Source: Streptomyces cacaoi (GTDB taxonomy: Bacteria > Actinomycetota > Actinomycetes > Streptomycetales > Streptomycetaceae). Taken from it: a stretch of 64,000 nt of DNA. Positions 30,484 through 39,217 of this stretch are shown piece after piece. Location of the stretch: assembly GCF_006539165.1 (NCBI RefSeq), contig NZ_BJMM01000004.1:248001-312000 (forward strand), in the 5' to 3' direction. The notes below the pieces were generated by a model. The model worked only from the letters and a program-made list of their open reading frames with translations. It did no database searches and was not told the origin of the DNA. The translations under genes and the position numbers were made by a program. The first letter of the stretch is position 1. Each line of letters begins with the position of its first letter.

Positions 30484-30810
30484 TCAGCGGCCGCGGCAGA
30501 GGCCCAGCAGCGTCATCGCCAGCTCGCGGCCGGGGCGGTCCAGCTCCTGGCTGTAGTGGTCGAGGATCTCCATCTCGCGGGAGAGGTGGAGGCGGCGGCC
30601 GCCCGCGGCGATCCGGGCCTGCTGGATCGTCTCCGAGATCGTCATCCGCTGCCGGACGAGATCGATGATCCGGGCGTCGAGTTCGTCGATCCGGGCCCGC
30701 TCGGCGGCGATGAGACCTTCCGGGCCCTGCACGTCGTCGGCCGCTTCGGGGGCGCCGGACGCGGCGGGCGCCGCGCAGGCCGCCGGGGCTTCGGTGGCAG
30801 ATGTCTGCAT
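30484..30810 (-). CDS. Chorismate mutase (AroQ type)
   Basis: The 108-residue protein has one AroQ helical domain (residues about 35-108: [38 protein letters not shown]) that converts chorismate to prephenate for phenylalanine and tyrosine synthesis. Active-site Arg and Lys/Arg positions of the AroQ-delta type are plausible. The N-terminal 35 residues are Ala/Glu-rich and probably disordered. The ATG at 30810 follows GAGGAG. The 5' leader carries a 24-codon peptide rich in aromatic residues and a terminator-like hairpin (see separate entries), so expression is probably attenuated by aromatic amino acid supply. Confidence 0.9.
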   Translation of the reverse strand: MQTSATEAPAACAAPAASGAPEAADDVQGPEGLIAAERARIDELDARIIDLVRQRMTISETIQQARIAAGGRRLHLSREMEILDHYSQELDRPGRELAMTLLGLCRGR

Positions 30811-30887
30811 GGGGTGTGTACTCCTCGATCGGTCGGTCGGGCGGCCCGGGGGCCGTTCCGGCCCGGGAACCGAAGGAAACCGACGAC

Positions 30888-30913
30888 GCCCCGGACCGGT
30901 GTGGGTCCGGGGC
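30888..30913 (-). terminator. Attenuator hairpin in the chorismate mutase leader
   Basis: GCCCCGGACC and GGTCCGGGGC form a perfect 10-bp stem with a 6-nt loop, 26 nt after the leader peptide stop and 77 nt before the chorismate mutase ATG. Upstream segments can pair in exclusive ways: CACACAG-ACGGCC (31008-30996) with GGCCGT-c-CTGTGTG (30953-30940), or CTGTGT (30946-30941) with ACACAG (30930-30925). This is the 1:2 / 2:3 / terminator layout of ribosome-mediated attenuators. Confidence 0.7.
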
Positions 30914-30938
30914 GCCTGGAGGTTCTGTGTCGGTTGGC

Positions 30939-31013
30939 TCACACAGGACGGCCATGGCAGCCGGTCGGACCGGTGCTGCCATAGAAAAACCAGAAGGCCG
31001 TCTGTGTGCGCAT
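30939..31013 (-). CDS. Aromatic leader peptide (attenuator) upstream of chorismate mutase
   Basis: The 24-residue open frame [20 protein letters not shown] plus GRPV ends in TGA. Residues 7-11 are Phe-Trp-Phe-Phe-Tyr, encoded TTC TGG TTT TTC TAT; TTT and TAT are rare codons in this genome. Clustered codons for the pathway's end products are the hallmark of leader peptides on which ribosome stalling reports amino acid supply. There is no ribosome site, but a CATACT hexamer ends exactly 7 nt before the ATG, so the message is probably leaderless. The peptide itself has no expected function. Confidence 0.75.
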   Translation of the reverse strand: MRTQTAFWFFYGSTGPTGCHGRPV

Positions 31014-31020
31014 GGGAGCC

Positions 31021-31049
31021 AGTATGCCCCGGCCCCCGGGGAGGACCAA
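31021..31049 (-). promoter_or_regulatory. Putative promoter of the leader-chorismate mutase transcript
   Basis: On the minus strand TTGGTC (31049-31044) and CATACT (31026-31021) are separated by 17 bp, and the hexamer ends 7 nt before the leader ATG at 31013. This spacing puts the transcription start on the A of the ATG, as for leaderless Streptomyces transcripts. The -35 match to TTGACA is only partial. Confidence 0.55.
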
Positions 31050-31192
31050 GGCCGGGTCGGAGCCCGGTGGGGGCTCGTGCGCGGGGGGCGCCGGGGCGGG
31101 AGCCCGGGGGAGCGCGGGCGGGAGCCGGTGGGGCGACGTGCCTGCTCCGGGGCGCCGCCTGCTCGGCCGTCCGGGTGTCCCGCGGGGGCCGT

Positions 31193-31198
31193 TATCAT
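31193..31198 (+). promoter_or_regulatory. Putative -10 element of guaA
   Basis: TATCAT matches TATAAT at five of six positions and lies 40 bp upstream of the guaA start. No clear -35 partner was found 16-18 bp upstream. Confidence 0.4.
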
Positions 31199-31237
31199 CG
31201 GGAGCACACCCCAGCATCACCGCCGAAAGGCAGCTTC

Positions 31238-32821
31238 GTGGCTCCCACCTCGTCCGAGAACGCTCCGGACACCGTCCTCGTCGTCGACTTCGGCGCGCAG
31301 TACGCCCAGCTCATCGCGCGCCGCGTGCGCGAGGCCCGGGTCTACAGCGAGATCGTGCCCTCGACCATGCCCGCCTCCGAGATGCTCGCCAAGAACCCGA
31401 AGGCGATCATCCTGTCGGGCGGCCCGTCCTCCGTGTACGCCGAGGACGCCCCCTCGCTGGACCGCGAGATCTTCGAGGCCGGCGTGCCCGTCCTGGGCAT
31501 CTGCTACGGCTTCCAGCTGATGGCGCAGGCCCTCGGCGGCACCGTCGACAACACCGGCAGCCGCGAGTACGGCCGCACCGGGCTGACGGTCAGCAAGCCG
31601 GCCTCCACGCTGTTCGAGGGCACCCCCGTCGAGCAGCAGGTGTGGATGTCGCACGGCGACGCCTGCTCCGAGGCGCCCGCCGGGTTCACGGTGACCGCCT
31701 CGACGGACGAGGTGCCCGTCGCCGCGTTCGAGAACGACGAGCGCAAGCTGTACGGCATCCAGCACCACCCCGAGGTGATGCACACCACCTTCGGCCAGCA
31801 GGAGCTGGAGCACTTCCTGTACCGGGGCGCGGGCCTGACCCCGTCCTGGACGACGGAGAGCATCGTCGACGAGCAGGTGGAGGCGATCCGCGCCCAGGTC
31901 GGCAGCCGGCGGGCGATCTGCGCGCTGTCCGGCGGTGTGGACTCGGCGGTGGCGGCGGCGCTGGTGCAGAAGGCCATCGGCACCCAGCTGACCTGCGTCT
32001 ACGTCGACCACGGGCTGATGCGCAAGGGCGAGACGGAGCAGGTCGAGAAGGACTTCGTCGCGGCCACCGGGGTGCAGCTGAAGGTCGTCGACGCCTCCGA
32101 GCGGTTCCTGGGCGCGCTGGCCGGGGTCAGCGACCCCGAGCAGAAGCGGAAGATCATCGGCCGGGAGTTCATCCGGGTCTTCGAGCAGGCGCAGGCGGAG
32201 ATCGTCGCCGAGGCGCCCAGCGACGAGCCGGTCGCCTTCCTGGTGCAGGGCACGCTCTACCCCGACGTCGTCGAGTCCGGCGGCGGCACCGGCACGGCGA
32301 ACATCAAGTCGCACCACAACGTCGGCGGCCTCCCGGAGGACCTGGAGTTCGAGCTGGTCGAGCCGCTGCGCAAGCTGTTCAAGGACGAGGTGCGGATGGT
32401 CGGGCAGGAGCTGGGGCTGCCCGCCGAGATCGTCCAGCGGCAGCCGTTCCCCGGCCCCGGCCTGGGCATCCGCATCATCGGCGAGGTCACCCGCGAGCGG
32501 CTCGACCTGCTGCGCGAGGCCGACGCCATCGCCCGCGAGGAGCTGACGGCCGCCGGCCTGGACGGCGACATCTGGCAGTGCCCCGTCGTCCTCCTCGCCG
32601 ACGTCCGCAGCGTCGGCGTCCAGGGCGACGCCCGCACCTACGGGCACCCGGTCGTGCTGCGCCCCGTCTCGTCCGAGGACGCCATGACGGCCGACTGGTC
32701 GCGGCTGCCGTACGACGTGCTGGGCCGGATCTCCACCCGCATCACCAACGAGGTCTCCGAGATCAACCGCGTCACCCTCGACGTCACCAGCAAGCCCCCG
32801 GGGACCATCGAGTGGGAGTGA
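31238..32821 (+). CDS. guaA: GMP synthase (glutamine-hydrolysing)
   Basis: The 527-residue protein aminates XMP to GMP using ATP and glutamine. A class I glutamine amidotransferase domain (about 10-205) has nucleophile Cys89 in GICYG and the HHPEV catalytic His/Glu pair. The ATP-PPase domain has the P-loop SGGVDS at 231-236, and the C-terminal dimerisation domain ends PPGTIEWE, the universal GuaA tail. The GTG at 31238 gives [19 protein letters not shown] with AAAGG upstream. It is divergent from the chorismate mutase attenuator region. Confidence 0.97.
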   Translation: MAPTSSENAPDTVLVVDFGAQYAQLIARRVREARVYSEIVPSTMPASEMLAKNPKAIILSGGPSSVYAEDAPSLDREIFEAGVPVLGICYGFQLMAQALGGTVDNTGSREYGRTGLTVSKPASTLFEGTPVEQQVWMSHGDACSEAPAGFTVTASTDEVPVAAFENDERKLYGIQHHPEVMHTTFGQQELEHFLYRGAGLTPSWTTESIVDEQVEAIRAQVGSRRAICALSGGVDSAVAAALVQKAIGTQLTCVYVDHGLMRKGETEQVEKDFVAATGVQLKVVDASERFLGALAGVSDPEQKRKIIGREFIRVFEQAQAEIVAEAPSDEPVAFLVQGTLYPDVVESGGGTGTANIKSHHNVGGLPEDLEFELVEPLRKLFKDEVRMVGQELGLPAEIVQRQPFPGPGLGIRIIGEVTRERLDLLREADAIAREELTAAGLDGDIWQCPVVLLADVRSVGVQGDARTYGHPVVLRPVSSEDAMTADWSRLPYDVLGRISTRITNEVSEINRVTLDVTSKPPGTIEWE

Positions 32822-33015
32822 CCCTCGACTGAGGGCCGCGCCCGTTCGGCAGGACCCCGTGTACGCCGCCGTTCCCGCAAGGGAGCGGCGGCGTACGTGC
32901 GTTGTGACCGTTTGCCTCCTGCGCGGCCCGGACGCTGCCAGGGCTTTTCGGGGGTGGCGGCTCCCGGTGGCCGGGGAACGCGTGTGCGGATCGGGGAGCG
33001 GGATAGCGTGCCGGG

Positions 33016-34194
33016 ATGTCCGAGGGGTCCGGGAGAGAAGCATCGGCGGGGACGGCGCGCGAGCACCGGGTGCGTCAGGAGCCGGATACGCGGTCGGCGT
33101 GGCTGGTCCGGCACGAGGAGCACCGGAGGAAGGCGCGGCGGCGCACGCGGTTCGCGTGGCTGGTGGTGTCGGTGGCGCTGGCGCTCACGGTGGCGGGGTG
33201 TCTGCTGAAGCCCGTCGTACAGGACGCGTTGATCGTCTCCCGGGCGTGTGACGGGGCACTGGCCCAGGGAGCGCTGGAGGAGCTGCTGGCGGGATCGCGG
33301 CCCGGCGGGCAGAGTTCGACCACCGAGCGGCGTGCCGGCTCCTACCGCTGCGGGGTCATCGACGACGAGGACCGGCTCGTCTTCTCCGTCCACACGTACA
33401 CCGAACGGGACGCGATCGACCGGCGGATGGCCGCGTACACCGACGACAGATCCGCCGAGGCGCTGCCGGCGGGGCTGCCCGGATATGTGATCGGGGACTC
33501 CGGGCACGCGCTGCTGCTGCGCTGTCCCGGCCGGGGCAAGGACGCGGCGGGGCGCACCGGCCGGCTGCTGGTGCGTGTGCACAGCTCCGCCGCGCTGCCG
33601 GCCCAGGTGCGGGCGGGCGCCGCGGTCGCCGGCAAGGCGGCGGAGAAGCTGGGGTGCGGGGCGAAGCCGCCGGCCGTGCCCTCGCGGAGCGCCGCCGGGG
33701 CCGGGCCGGTACCGCTCGCGAAGACGCGGGGCACGGCGTGTGCCGCGCTCGCCGACCTCGCGCACCTCTTCCCCGGCGCGCGCGCCGAGGTGCGTGCCGG
33801 GGCACGGCACTCGCCGCTGACCAGCTGCACGGTGCTGGGCCCCGGGACGGACGGCGAGTACGACCACCGCCTTCTCCAACTGCGCGGCTGGTACGGCGAC
33901 TGGGCACCGCTGCGGCAGGCGACGGCGGCGAAGGGCACCTGGGAGACGCGCGCCCACAAGGACGGGCGGCCCTGGCTGGTGGAGCGCGAAGGGCCCGGCA
34001 CCGGCATCGGCTGGGCGACCTCCCGGTGCGGGAGCGAGGACGCCGGGTTCGAACTGCGGGCCGATGCCGAGGCGAAGCCGTCCGAGAAGCGGCGGGCTCC
34101 CTCGCGCGAGGAGATGCGCCGGGTGCTCAAGGCGTTCGCCGAGGACCAGAGCGAGCGCCACGGCTGCCGGGCGCCGCGGACCCCGGAGCGGTGA
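33016..34194 (+). CDS. Membrane-anchored extracytoplasmic protein, copy 1 of pair member A
   Basis: The 390-residue protein of unknown function has a basic cytoplasmic N-terminus (about 45 residues), one hydrophobic helix (TRFAWLVVSVALALTVAGC, about 44-62; it ends in an AGC that could be a lipobox) and a soluble extracytoplasmic region with conserved cysteines, starting ACDGALAQGALEEL. It is paralogous to the product of 35607-36986: both have a K/RACxGxL start, an xxxYxCxV/L segment, a PGY motif, and a late xWYGxW motif. It faces the converging gene at 34340. The ATG at 33016 is the first in frame. Confidence 0.8.
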   Translation: MSEGSGREASAGTAREHRVRQEPDTRSAWLVRHEEHRRKARRRTRFAWLVVSVALALTVAGCLLKPVVQDALIVSRACDGALAQGALEELLAGSRPGGQSSTTERRAGSYRCGVIDDEDRLVFSVHTYTERDAIDRRMAAYTDDRSAEALPAGLPGYVIGDSGHALLLRCPGRGKDAAGRTGRLLVRVHSSAALPAQVRAGAAVAGKAAEKLGCGAKPPAVPSRSAAGAGPVPLAKTRGTACAALADLAHLFPGARAEVRAGARHSPLTSCTVLGPGTDGEYDHRLLQLRGWYGDWAPLRQATAAKGTWETRAHKDGRPWLVEREGPGTGIGWATSRCGSEDAGFELRADAEAKPSEKRRAPSREEMRRVLKAFAEDQSERHGCRAPRTPER

Positions 34195-34222
34195 GCAGGA
34201 GCGGTGAGCCCGAGCCTTGCCC

Positions 34223-34341
34223 CGGCGCCTGACCCGATGCTTCACCCGGCGCTTGACCCGGTACTTCACCCGGTACTTCACCCGGTACTTCGTCCGGCGC
34301 TCGCCCGGTGCTTCCTCCGACGCCTCACCCGGTGCTTCATC
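34223..34341. repeat. Ten 12-bp tandem repeats between convergent genes
   Basis: The unit is CGGTACTTCACC with variants (CGGCGCTTGACC, CGGTGCTTCATC). Six exact-length units run 34223-34294, then one of 11 bp, then three more to 34341. The last unit contains the stop codon of the gene at 34340. The region separates the convergent stops of pair 1. Confidence 0.8.
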
Positions 34342-35533
34342 AGGCGCTCAAGTAGGCGCGCAGCGCGCCGAGTCGGAGCTGTTCGCGGCTGCTGTCCGGG
34401 ATGCCGCGGGCGTCGGCCCAGTCGTCCAGGGCGCCGAACATCTGGATGCGGCCGTCCAGCAGCCGCTCGGCCGCGCGGGCGCCCTTGCCCGCCGGGGCGG
34501 ACGGGCGGCGCTGTGCGAGTGTCACCGCCGGCTGCCGGGTGCGGACCTGCCGGTCCCGGGCCCGGTGGACGCCCCGGGAGTGGCGCAGGACCGCGCGGTC
34601 GTACGCCTCCGGATCGCTGATCACGCCCTCGCGTACCGCGTTCTCCCGTGCGCGGGAGAGGGTGCCCAGCAGGTCCGCTGTGTACCGGACCTCGCTCTCG
34701 GTGCCGTCGAGACGGCCGTCGTCGGTTCTCGCGCCCGGTATACGCGCGGTGTCGTCCAGATGCTCCAAGTAGGAGGCGAAGTAGGCGCGTTCGGCGTCGT
34801 ACAGCGTCGCGAAGGCGCGCGGGGAGGGGGTCAGGCGCCGGATCAGCCGGGAGACGTTCGGGCCGTGCCGGTCGTACGGCGTGTGCTCGGCGCCGGGGAA
34901 CGGCCCGAAGGCGACGTGCGGCTCGTCCCCGTACGTCAGCGCGCCCAGGCGGAGTTCGACGAGGTCGCTCCGGCTCGGGCGTCTCGTCGGCTTCCGGTAG
35001 TCGATGTCCTCGGCGCCCCGCACCGCGCGGCGTACGTCGTCGATGTAGGCCGCGAGGGCCTCGGCGACGTACGGGGCGAGGCCGTCCGGCAGCCGTTCGC
35101 TGTGGCGCGCTTCGCTCAGCAGGAGCGCCACCCCGTACAGGACACGGGCCTCGGCCTCCCGGTGCGCGCGGCGCGGGGCGTGGGCGTCGCCGGCGGCGCG
35201 GCCCGTGGTGGCGGCGACGACGGCGCGGCCCGCGGCCCCGGTTCCGGCGGTGTCCGGGCACAGCGGGTGGCCGGAGGTGCGCAGCAGGCGGGCGAGGGAG
35301 CGGATGCGGCCCATGTCCGCGCCGGGGTCGAGCGCCGCGGTGGCACGCGCGGGGTCGCGGGCGAGCGCCCGCGCCTCGGCGGGCGCCGGACGGCAGCGGG
35401 CCCCCGGATCACCGCCCTCGGCCGTCGCCAGCGGCACCCCGACCGCGGCCCCGGCGGCGAGCACGGCGGCGGCCCCCAGGGCGAGGAGTCGGGTACGGCG
35501 GCGGGTACGGCGCAGGCGGCCCAGGAAGTCCAT
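34340..35533 (-). CDS. Membrane-anchored extracytoplasmic protein, copy 1 of pair member B
   Basis: The 397-residue protein of unknown function has a basic N-terminus, one membrane helix (about 14-38, LLALGAAAVLAAGAAVGVPLA) and a mainly helical extracytoplasmic domain. It is paralogous to the product of 37008-38444, sharing LARDPARATAALDPGA / LAQDPARATRALDPGA, AATTGRAA / AATTGRTA, ATLYDA, and DRAVLRHS / DRDVLRHS. It converges on pair member A. The ATG at 35533 is followed by an Arg-rich stretch; a longer open frame to 36034 overlaps the next gene on the other strand and is rejected. Confidence 0.8.
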   Translation of the reverse strand: MDFLGRLRRTRRRTRLLALGAAAVLAAGAAVGVPLATAEGGDPGARCRPAPAEARALARDPARATAALDPGADMGRIRSLARLLRTSGHPLCPDTAGTGAAGRAVVAATTGRAAGDAHAPRRAHREAEARVLYGVALLLSEARHSERLPDGLAPYVAEALAAYIDDVRRAVRGAEDIDYRKPTRRPSRSDLVELRLGALTYGDEPHVAFGPFPGAEHTPYDRHGPNVSRLIRRLTPSPRAFATLYDAERAYFASYLEHLDDTARIPGARTDDGRLDGTESEVRYTADLLGTLSRARENAVREGVISDPEAYDRAVLRHSRGVHRARDRQVRTRQPAVTLAQRRPSAPAGKGARAAERLLDGRIQMFGALDDWADARGIPDSSREQLRLGALRAYLSA

Positions 35534-35606
35534 GCGGTGAGGGTAGTGAGGGGCGCTAGGTTGGTTGTGCGGCAGGCGAGTTGAGGGGGAGAAGGGGGAG
35601 ACGTTC

Positions 35607-36986
35607 GTGGCAGGTGAGGGCATATCCGGCGGCCGTACCGGGGATCCGGACGAGGGAGCGGCCGAGGAGCCCTCGGGCACGGGCGCACGTGGCGAGGGGC
35701 CGGGTGAGGGCGCCGGGGGTGAGGGCGCTGCGGGCGAGGTCCGCCCCGGCGGGGGCACTTCGGACGAGGGGGCTTCGGACGAGGGGGCTTCGCGTGACGG
35801 CTCCCCGGTGAGCGGCCCTCCCACCGCCGGGGCACGTCCCACCGGCTCCCTCGGGCAGCGGGCGAGGGCGTGGCTGCGGCGGCACCGCAAGGGGGCGTGG
35901 GCCGTCGTCGGCGTGGTCGTCGTGCTCGCGGCGGGCGCGGGGCTGTTGCAGTCGCCTGCCGGGCAGGACTGGCGGCTGGCCCGGAAGGCGTGCGAGGGGA
36001 AGCTGCCGGGGGACGACCTGGAGACGCTGCGCACCGCCGGGCACCTGGAGGACGAGGAGACGTTCTCCGCGCCTCAAGTGGGGCAGTACGGCTGCCTGTT
36101 GCGCAACGACGAGGGCAAGGTCGTCGTGTCCGTCCAGGCGTTCACACGGGCGCGGGACCAGCGGCGCGTGCTCGGACGGCTCGGCGAGGAGGCGCCGCCG
36201 TACCGGCTGCTTCCCGGCGCGCTGCCCGGGTACGCGGGCGACGACGGTGAGATCCATCTGATGCCCGAGTGCCCGAAGTTGGGGAAGGACACGGCAGGCG
36301 ACCCCCGGCGGATGCTGGTGACGACCTGGGTGCCGTTCCTGGAGTCCCGCGCCGAGCGGGCGGCGCTGCTGCGGACGGCCGTCACCCTGACCAACCACGC
36401 CTCGGAGCGGCTCGGTTGCGACGACCGGCAGCTCGCGGCGCCCCGTGACGGCGCGGTGCCGCACGACGGTGCCCAGGTGCGCCTGGCCGAGGTCTCCCGG
36501 ACCCCGTGCGCCGCGCTGAGCCGGGTGCCGCTGGGAGAGGGGGCCGAGGGCGCGAAGGTGCGGGTGCGGGTGTCCGAGCGGACGCCCGTCGCCCGGTGCT
36601 CGCTCTCCGTCTCCGGGGCGGACGGACGCCGGCCGGTGCTCGATCTGGTGGCCTGGTACGGGAACTGGGGCGCCGATTCGGACGCCCAGGGCGTCGGGCA
36701 GGACCGTCGGGGGAGGGACGCGGACGGCGATCCGACACCGGTGTGGGACGCCTCCCGTGCCTGGGCGACGGCCCGGTGCGGGGGCGAGGCGGCGTCCTTC
36801 GACGCGCACTGGCACAGCGGCGGGACGGCGGACGGACGGGCGGAGCGGCGTGTGCTGCCGCGCACGGACGAGGAGAAGGGCACGGTACTGCGGGAGACCG
36901 TCAGCCGGTTCGCACGGGACGAGGCCCGGCGGCGGGGCTGCGACGGGCTCGACCTGCCGGGGGCGGACGACCGTCTCCCGGAGTGA
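35607..36986 (+). CDS. Membrane-anchored extracytoplasmic protein, copy 2 of pair member A
   Basis: The 459-residue paralogue of the product of 33016-34194 has a Gly/Glu-rich cytoplasmic N-terminus of about 85 residues, one membrane helix (about 98-115, AWAVVGVVVVLAAGAGLL) and the shared extracytoplasmic domain beginning KACEGKLPGDDLETL, with conserved cysteines and a late WYGNWG motif. The GTG at 35607 has GGGGGAG 6 nt upstream. It starts 73 bp from the divergent copy-1 B gene and converges on the copy-2 B gene 21 bp away. Function unknown. Confidence 0.8.
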   Translation: MAGEGISGGRTGDPDEGAAEEPSGTGARGEGPGEGAGGEGAAGEVRPGGGTSDEGASDEGASRDGSPVSGPPTAGARPTGSLGQRARAWLRRHRKGAWAVVGVVVVLAAGAGLLQSPAGQDWRLARKACEGKLPGDDLETLRTAGHLEDEETFSAPQVGQYGCLLRNDEGKVVVSVQAFTRARDQRRVLGRLGEEAPPYRLLPGALPGYAGDDGEIHLMPECPKLGKDTAGDPRRMLVTTWVPFLESRAERAALLRTAVTLTNHASERLGCDDRQLAAPRDGAVPHDGAQVRLAEVSRTPCAALSRVPLGEGAEGAKVRVRVSERTPVARCSLSVSGADGRRPVLDLVAWYGNWGADSDAQGVGQDRRGRDADGDPTPVWDASRAWATARCGGEAASFDAHWHSGGTADGRAERRVLPRTDEEKGTVLRETVSRFARDEARRRGCDGLDLPGADDRLPE

Positions 36987-37007
36987 CGGCGGGCGGGCGC
37001 GTGGCGG

Positions 37008-38444
37008 TCAGTGGTCCAGCAGGGGCCCGTCGGGGTACCGGAGGTCGATCTGGAGCTCGCGGGAGCGGGCGAGGGCGCCACGGAGCCGCTCGGCGGTGTC
37101 GGCGGGTACGTGGCGGCGGGCGATCCACAGATCGACGGTGCGGCGGAGCTGCTGCTCGTAGTCCATGAACCAGTCGGCGGCGCGGGGTCCGCCCGTCGTG
37201 CTGCCGCCGCCGTCTCCCTCCCCGGTGCCGGCGCGGAGGCCCGCGCGGGCCCATGCGGCGGCCGTCGCGCTCGGCTCGCGGAGGGCGGCGGAGCCCTCGA
37301 AGCGGACCTTCGGGCCCTCGGCGCGTGCGCCGGGCGCGTAGCCGCCCGCGCTGTGCCGCAGGACGTCGCGGTCGAAGGCCGCGGCGTTCGGGACACGGCC
37401 CGCGGCGACGTGCTCGTCACGGGCGTGTGCGAGCGCGGCCAGACCGGCCGTGCTCCCCTGGAGCCGGGCGCTCACGCTGTCCTCTTCCGGCCCCTCGCCG
37501 TCGCCCGGTCCGCCGGACCGCCGTGCCGTGCCGCGCCCGGCGCCCTGGACGGCGGCGGGCAGCGCCTGGTCGCCGCTGAGGGGCTCTATGCGGTCGGCTG
37601 CGCGGGCGCGGAGGGCGTCGTAGAGCGTGGCGTAGCTCTTCGGCTCGGCGGCCACGTCCGCGAGGACGGTCTCCAGCTGTTCGCTGTCGAAGTTGTGGGC
37701 GCCGAAGAGGAGCCGCACCTCGCCGCTCGCCGGGTCGGTCGTCAGCATACGGGTGGCATGGTGCGCCGCTCCCGCGTCGACGGCGTCCGGCCAGCTCGCC
37801 AACAGCCGTGCCGCGTACGGGCGGAACTCCGCCGGGTAGGTCACCTCGTTGTGGCCGCCCTCGCTGCGGCCGCCGAGGAGGTTGACCGCGCGGTGGAGTA
37901 TCCGGGCCATGGGCGCGGTGTGGCGGCGGGCCGGTGAGGTGCGGTCGTCGGCGGTGCGGCCGGTGGTGGCCGCGGTGAGGATGTCGCCGATGAGGCGGGG
38001 GCCGGACGGGCCGTGGCAGGTGTGCCAGTGGCTGTCGGACAGGAGGTCGGTGAGGGCGTCCGGCGAGGCGTTCTTCTCGGCACCGCCGGGGAGTTGGGCG
38101 TCGGCGACGTAGCCCGCGCCCGGGTCGAGTGCGCGGGTGGCACGTGCCGGGTCCTGCGCGAGGCGCGCGGTGGCCTTCGGCGGACGCCAGCAGTCGTCCC
38201 CGCGGGCGACCTCGTACAGCACCAGACCGGATGCCGCGACGAGGGCCAGCGCGAGCACGGTCACGGCGGTGCGCCGGGCGGCACGCCGCCGGTACCACCG
38301 CCGACGCCCGGTGCCCTGCCCACCGGACCCGGCCCCTTCCCCGCCGCCGGACCCTGCCCCGTCCCGCCCGCCCCGCGGCTGCGCTGTGTTCTCCGGAACG
38401 TTCTCCGGAACGTCCTCCGGCACGTCCTCCCCCTGGTCCGTCAT
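37008..38444 (-). CDS. Membrane-anchored extracytoplasmic protein, copy 2 of pair member B
   Basis: The 478-residue paralogue of the product of 34340-35533 has a disordered N-terminus with repeated EDVPEN, a membrane helix (about 60-80, AVTVLALALVAASGLVLYEVA) and a helical extracytoplasmic domain starting CWRPPKATARLAQDPARATR. It is longer than copy 1 by a low-complexity N-terminus and a Gly-rich loop. The ATG at 38444 is used. Its 3' end is 21 bp from that of its partner, so the two messages may overlap as antisense transcripts. Function unknown. Confidence 0.8.
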   Translation of the reverse strand: MTDQGEDVPEDVPENVPENTAQPRGGRDGAGSGGGEGAGSGGQGTGRRRWYRRRAARRTAVTVLALALVAASGLVLYEVARGDDCWRPPKATARLAQDPARATRALDPGAGYVADAQLPGGAEKNASPDALTDLLSDSHWHTCHGPSGPRLIGDILTAATTGRTADDRTSPARRHTAPMARILHRAVNLLGGRSEGGHNEVTYPAEFRPYAARLLASWPDAVDAGAAHHATRMLTTDPASGEVRLLFGAHNFDSEQLETVLADVAAEPKSYATLYDALRARAADRIEPLSGDQALPAAVQGAGRGTARRSGGPGDGEGPEEDSVSARLQGSTAGLAALAHARDEHVAAGRVPNAAAFDRDVLRHSAGGYAPGARAEGPKVRFEGSAALREPSATAAAWARAGLRAGTGEGDGGGSTTGGPRAADWFMDYEQQLRRTVDLWIARRHVPADTAERLRGALARSRELQIDLRYPDGPLLDH

Positions 38445-38454
38445 GCGGGGGACG

Positions 38455-39099
38455 TTACCCCCGTGGGCGCGGGCGCGCCCCGGATCCGGGCGGGGTGCGG
38501 GGGATCAGACGGGTGGCCGCCGCGCGGGCCGTGGTGCGGGCGCCGTCCGCTTCGGCGGCGGAGCGGGAGAGGACGGCGCGGGTGCTCAACCCGTCGAGCA
38601 GGGCGAGGAGTTCACCGGCGCGGGCCGGTACCTCCTCGGCGGGCACGGCGAATCTGCCCTGTGCGACGCCCTTGGCGAGCAGGGATTCCAGGTCGCGCTG
38701 CCAGCCCTGGTCGAGTTCGTCCTGGATGGCGCCGAGGGCGGCGTCGGTGCCGGTCCTGGCCCACAGTTCGATCCACAGCGTCCAGCGGGGGTCGCGCGGG
38801 CCCTGCGGCAGATACAGGTCGATGAACAGGTCCAGCTTGCGGTGTGCGGTGACGCGGCGGCGGAGCAGGGCCGTGCGCTGTTCGGCGAGCGCGGACTCGC
38901 TCCAGCGCAGGGCTTCCGCGAGCAGGCGGTCCTTGCTGCCGAAGTAGTAGAGGATGTGGCCGCCGCTGGTGCCGAGCCGGCGGGCGAGCGCGGACATGGT
39001 GAGGTCGGCCAGTCCGCCTTCGGCGATGGCCGTCATGGCCTCGTGCAGCATCCGCTCCCGCGCGTTCGCGCCGTCGCGCCGTCGCGCCGCCTCGCTCAC
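38455..39099 (-). CDS. TetR-family regulator of the permease-amidohydrolase pair
   Basis: The 214-residue protein has a TetR HTH (ANARERMLHEAMTAIAEGG, LTMSALARRLGTSGGHILYYF, residues about 10-60) and a C-terminal domain of the BetI/TetR_C_6 kind (LFIDLYLPQGPRDPRWTLWIELWA). The GTG at 39099 with AGAGG upstream is chosen; the frame is open far upstream but that is antisense to the permease gene. It is divergent from the permease gene, and a 35-bp palindrome between them is its likely operator. It probably represses the transporter and the hydrolase until the substrate is present. Confidence 0.9.
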   Translation of the reverse strand: MSEAARRRDGANARERMLHEAMTAIAEGGLADLTMSALARRLGTSGGHILYYFGSKDRLLAEALRWSESALAEQRTALLRRRVTAHRKLDLFIDLYLPQGPRDPRWTLWIELWARTGTDAALGAIQDELDQGWQRDLESLLAKGVAQGRFAVPAEEVPARAGELLALLDGLSTRAVLSRSAAEADGARTTARAAATRLIPRTPPGSGARPRPRG

Positions 39100-39217
39100 C
39101 TCTGCCGCCTCTCCGTGGCCTGCCCCGCGGTACGTCGCGAGCCTATGACAACGGATTCCGTGGATTCGCGGCCAGGTGCGGCGGAGGTATTGACGGCGGA
39201 AGGAGATCGGCCGCATC

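Noticed and set aside
34340..36034. An N-terminal extension of the B-family gene to 564 codons
   Set aside because: The added part is antisense to the A' gene; the ATG at 35533 directly precedes the membrane anchor.
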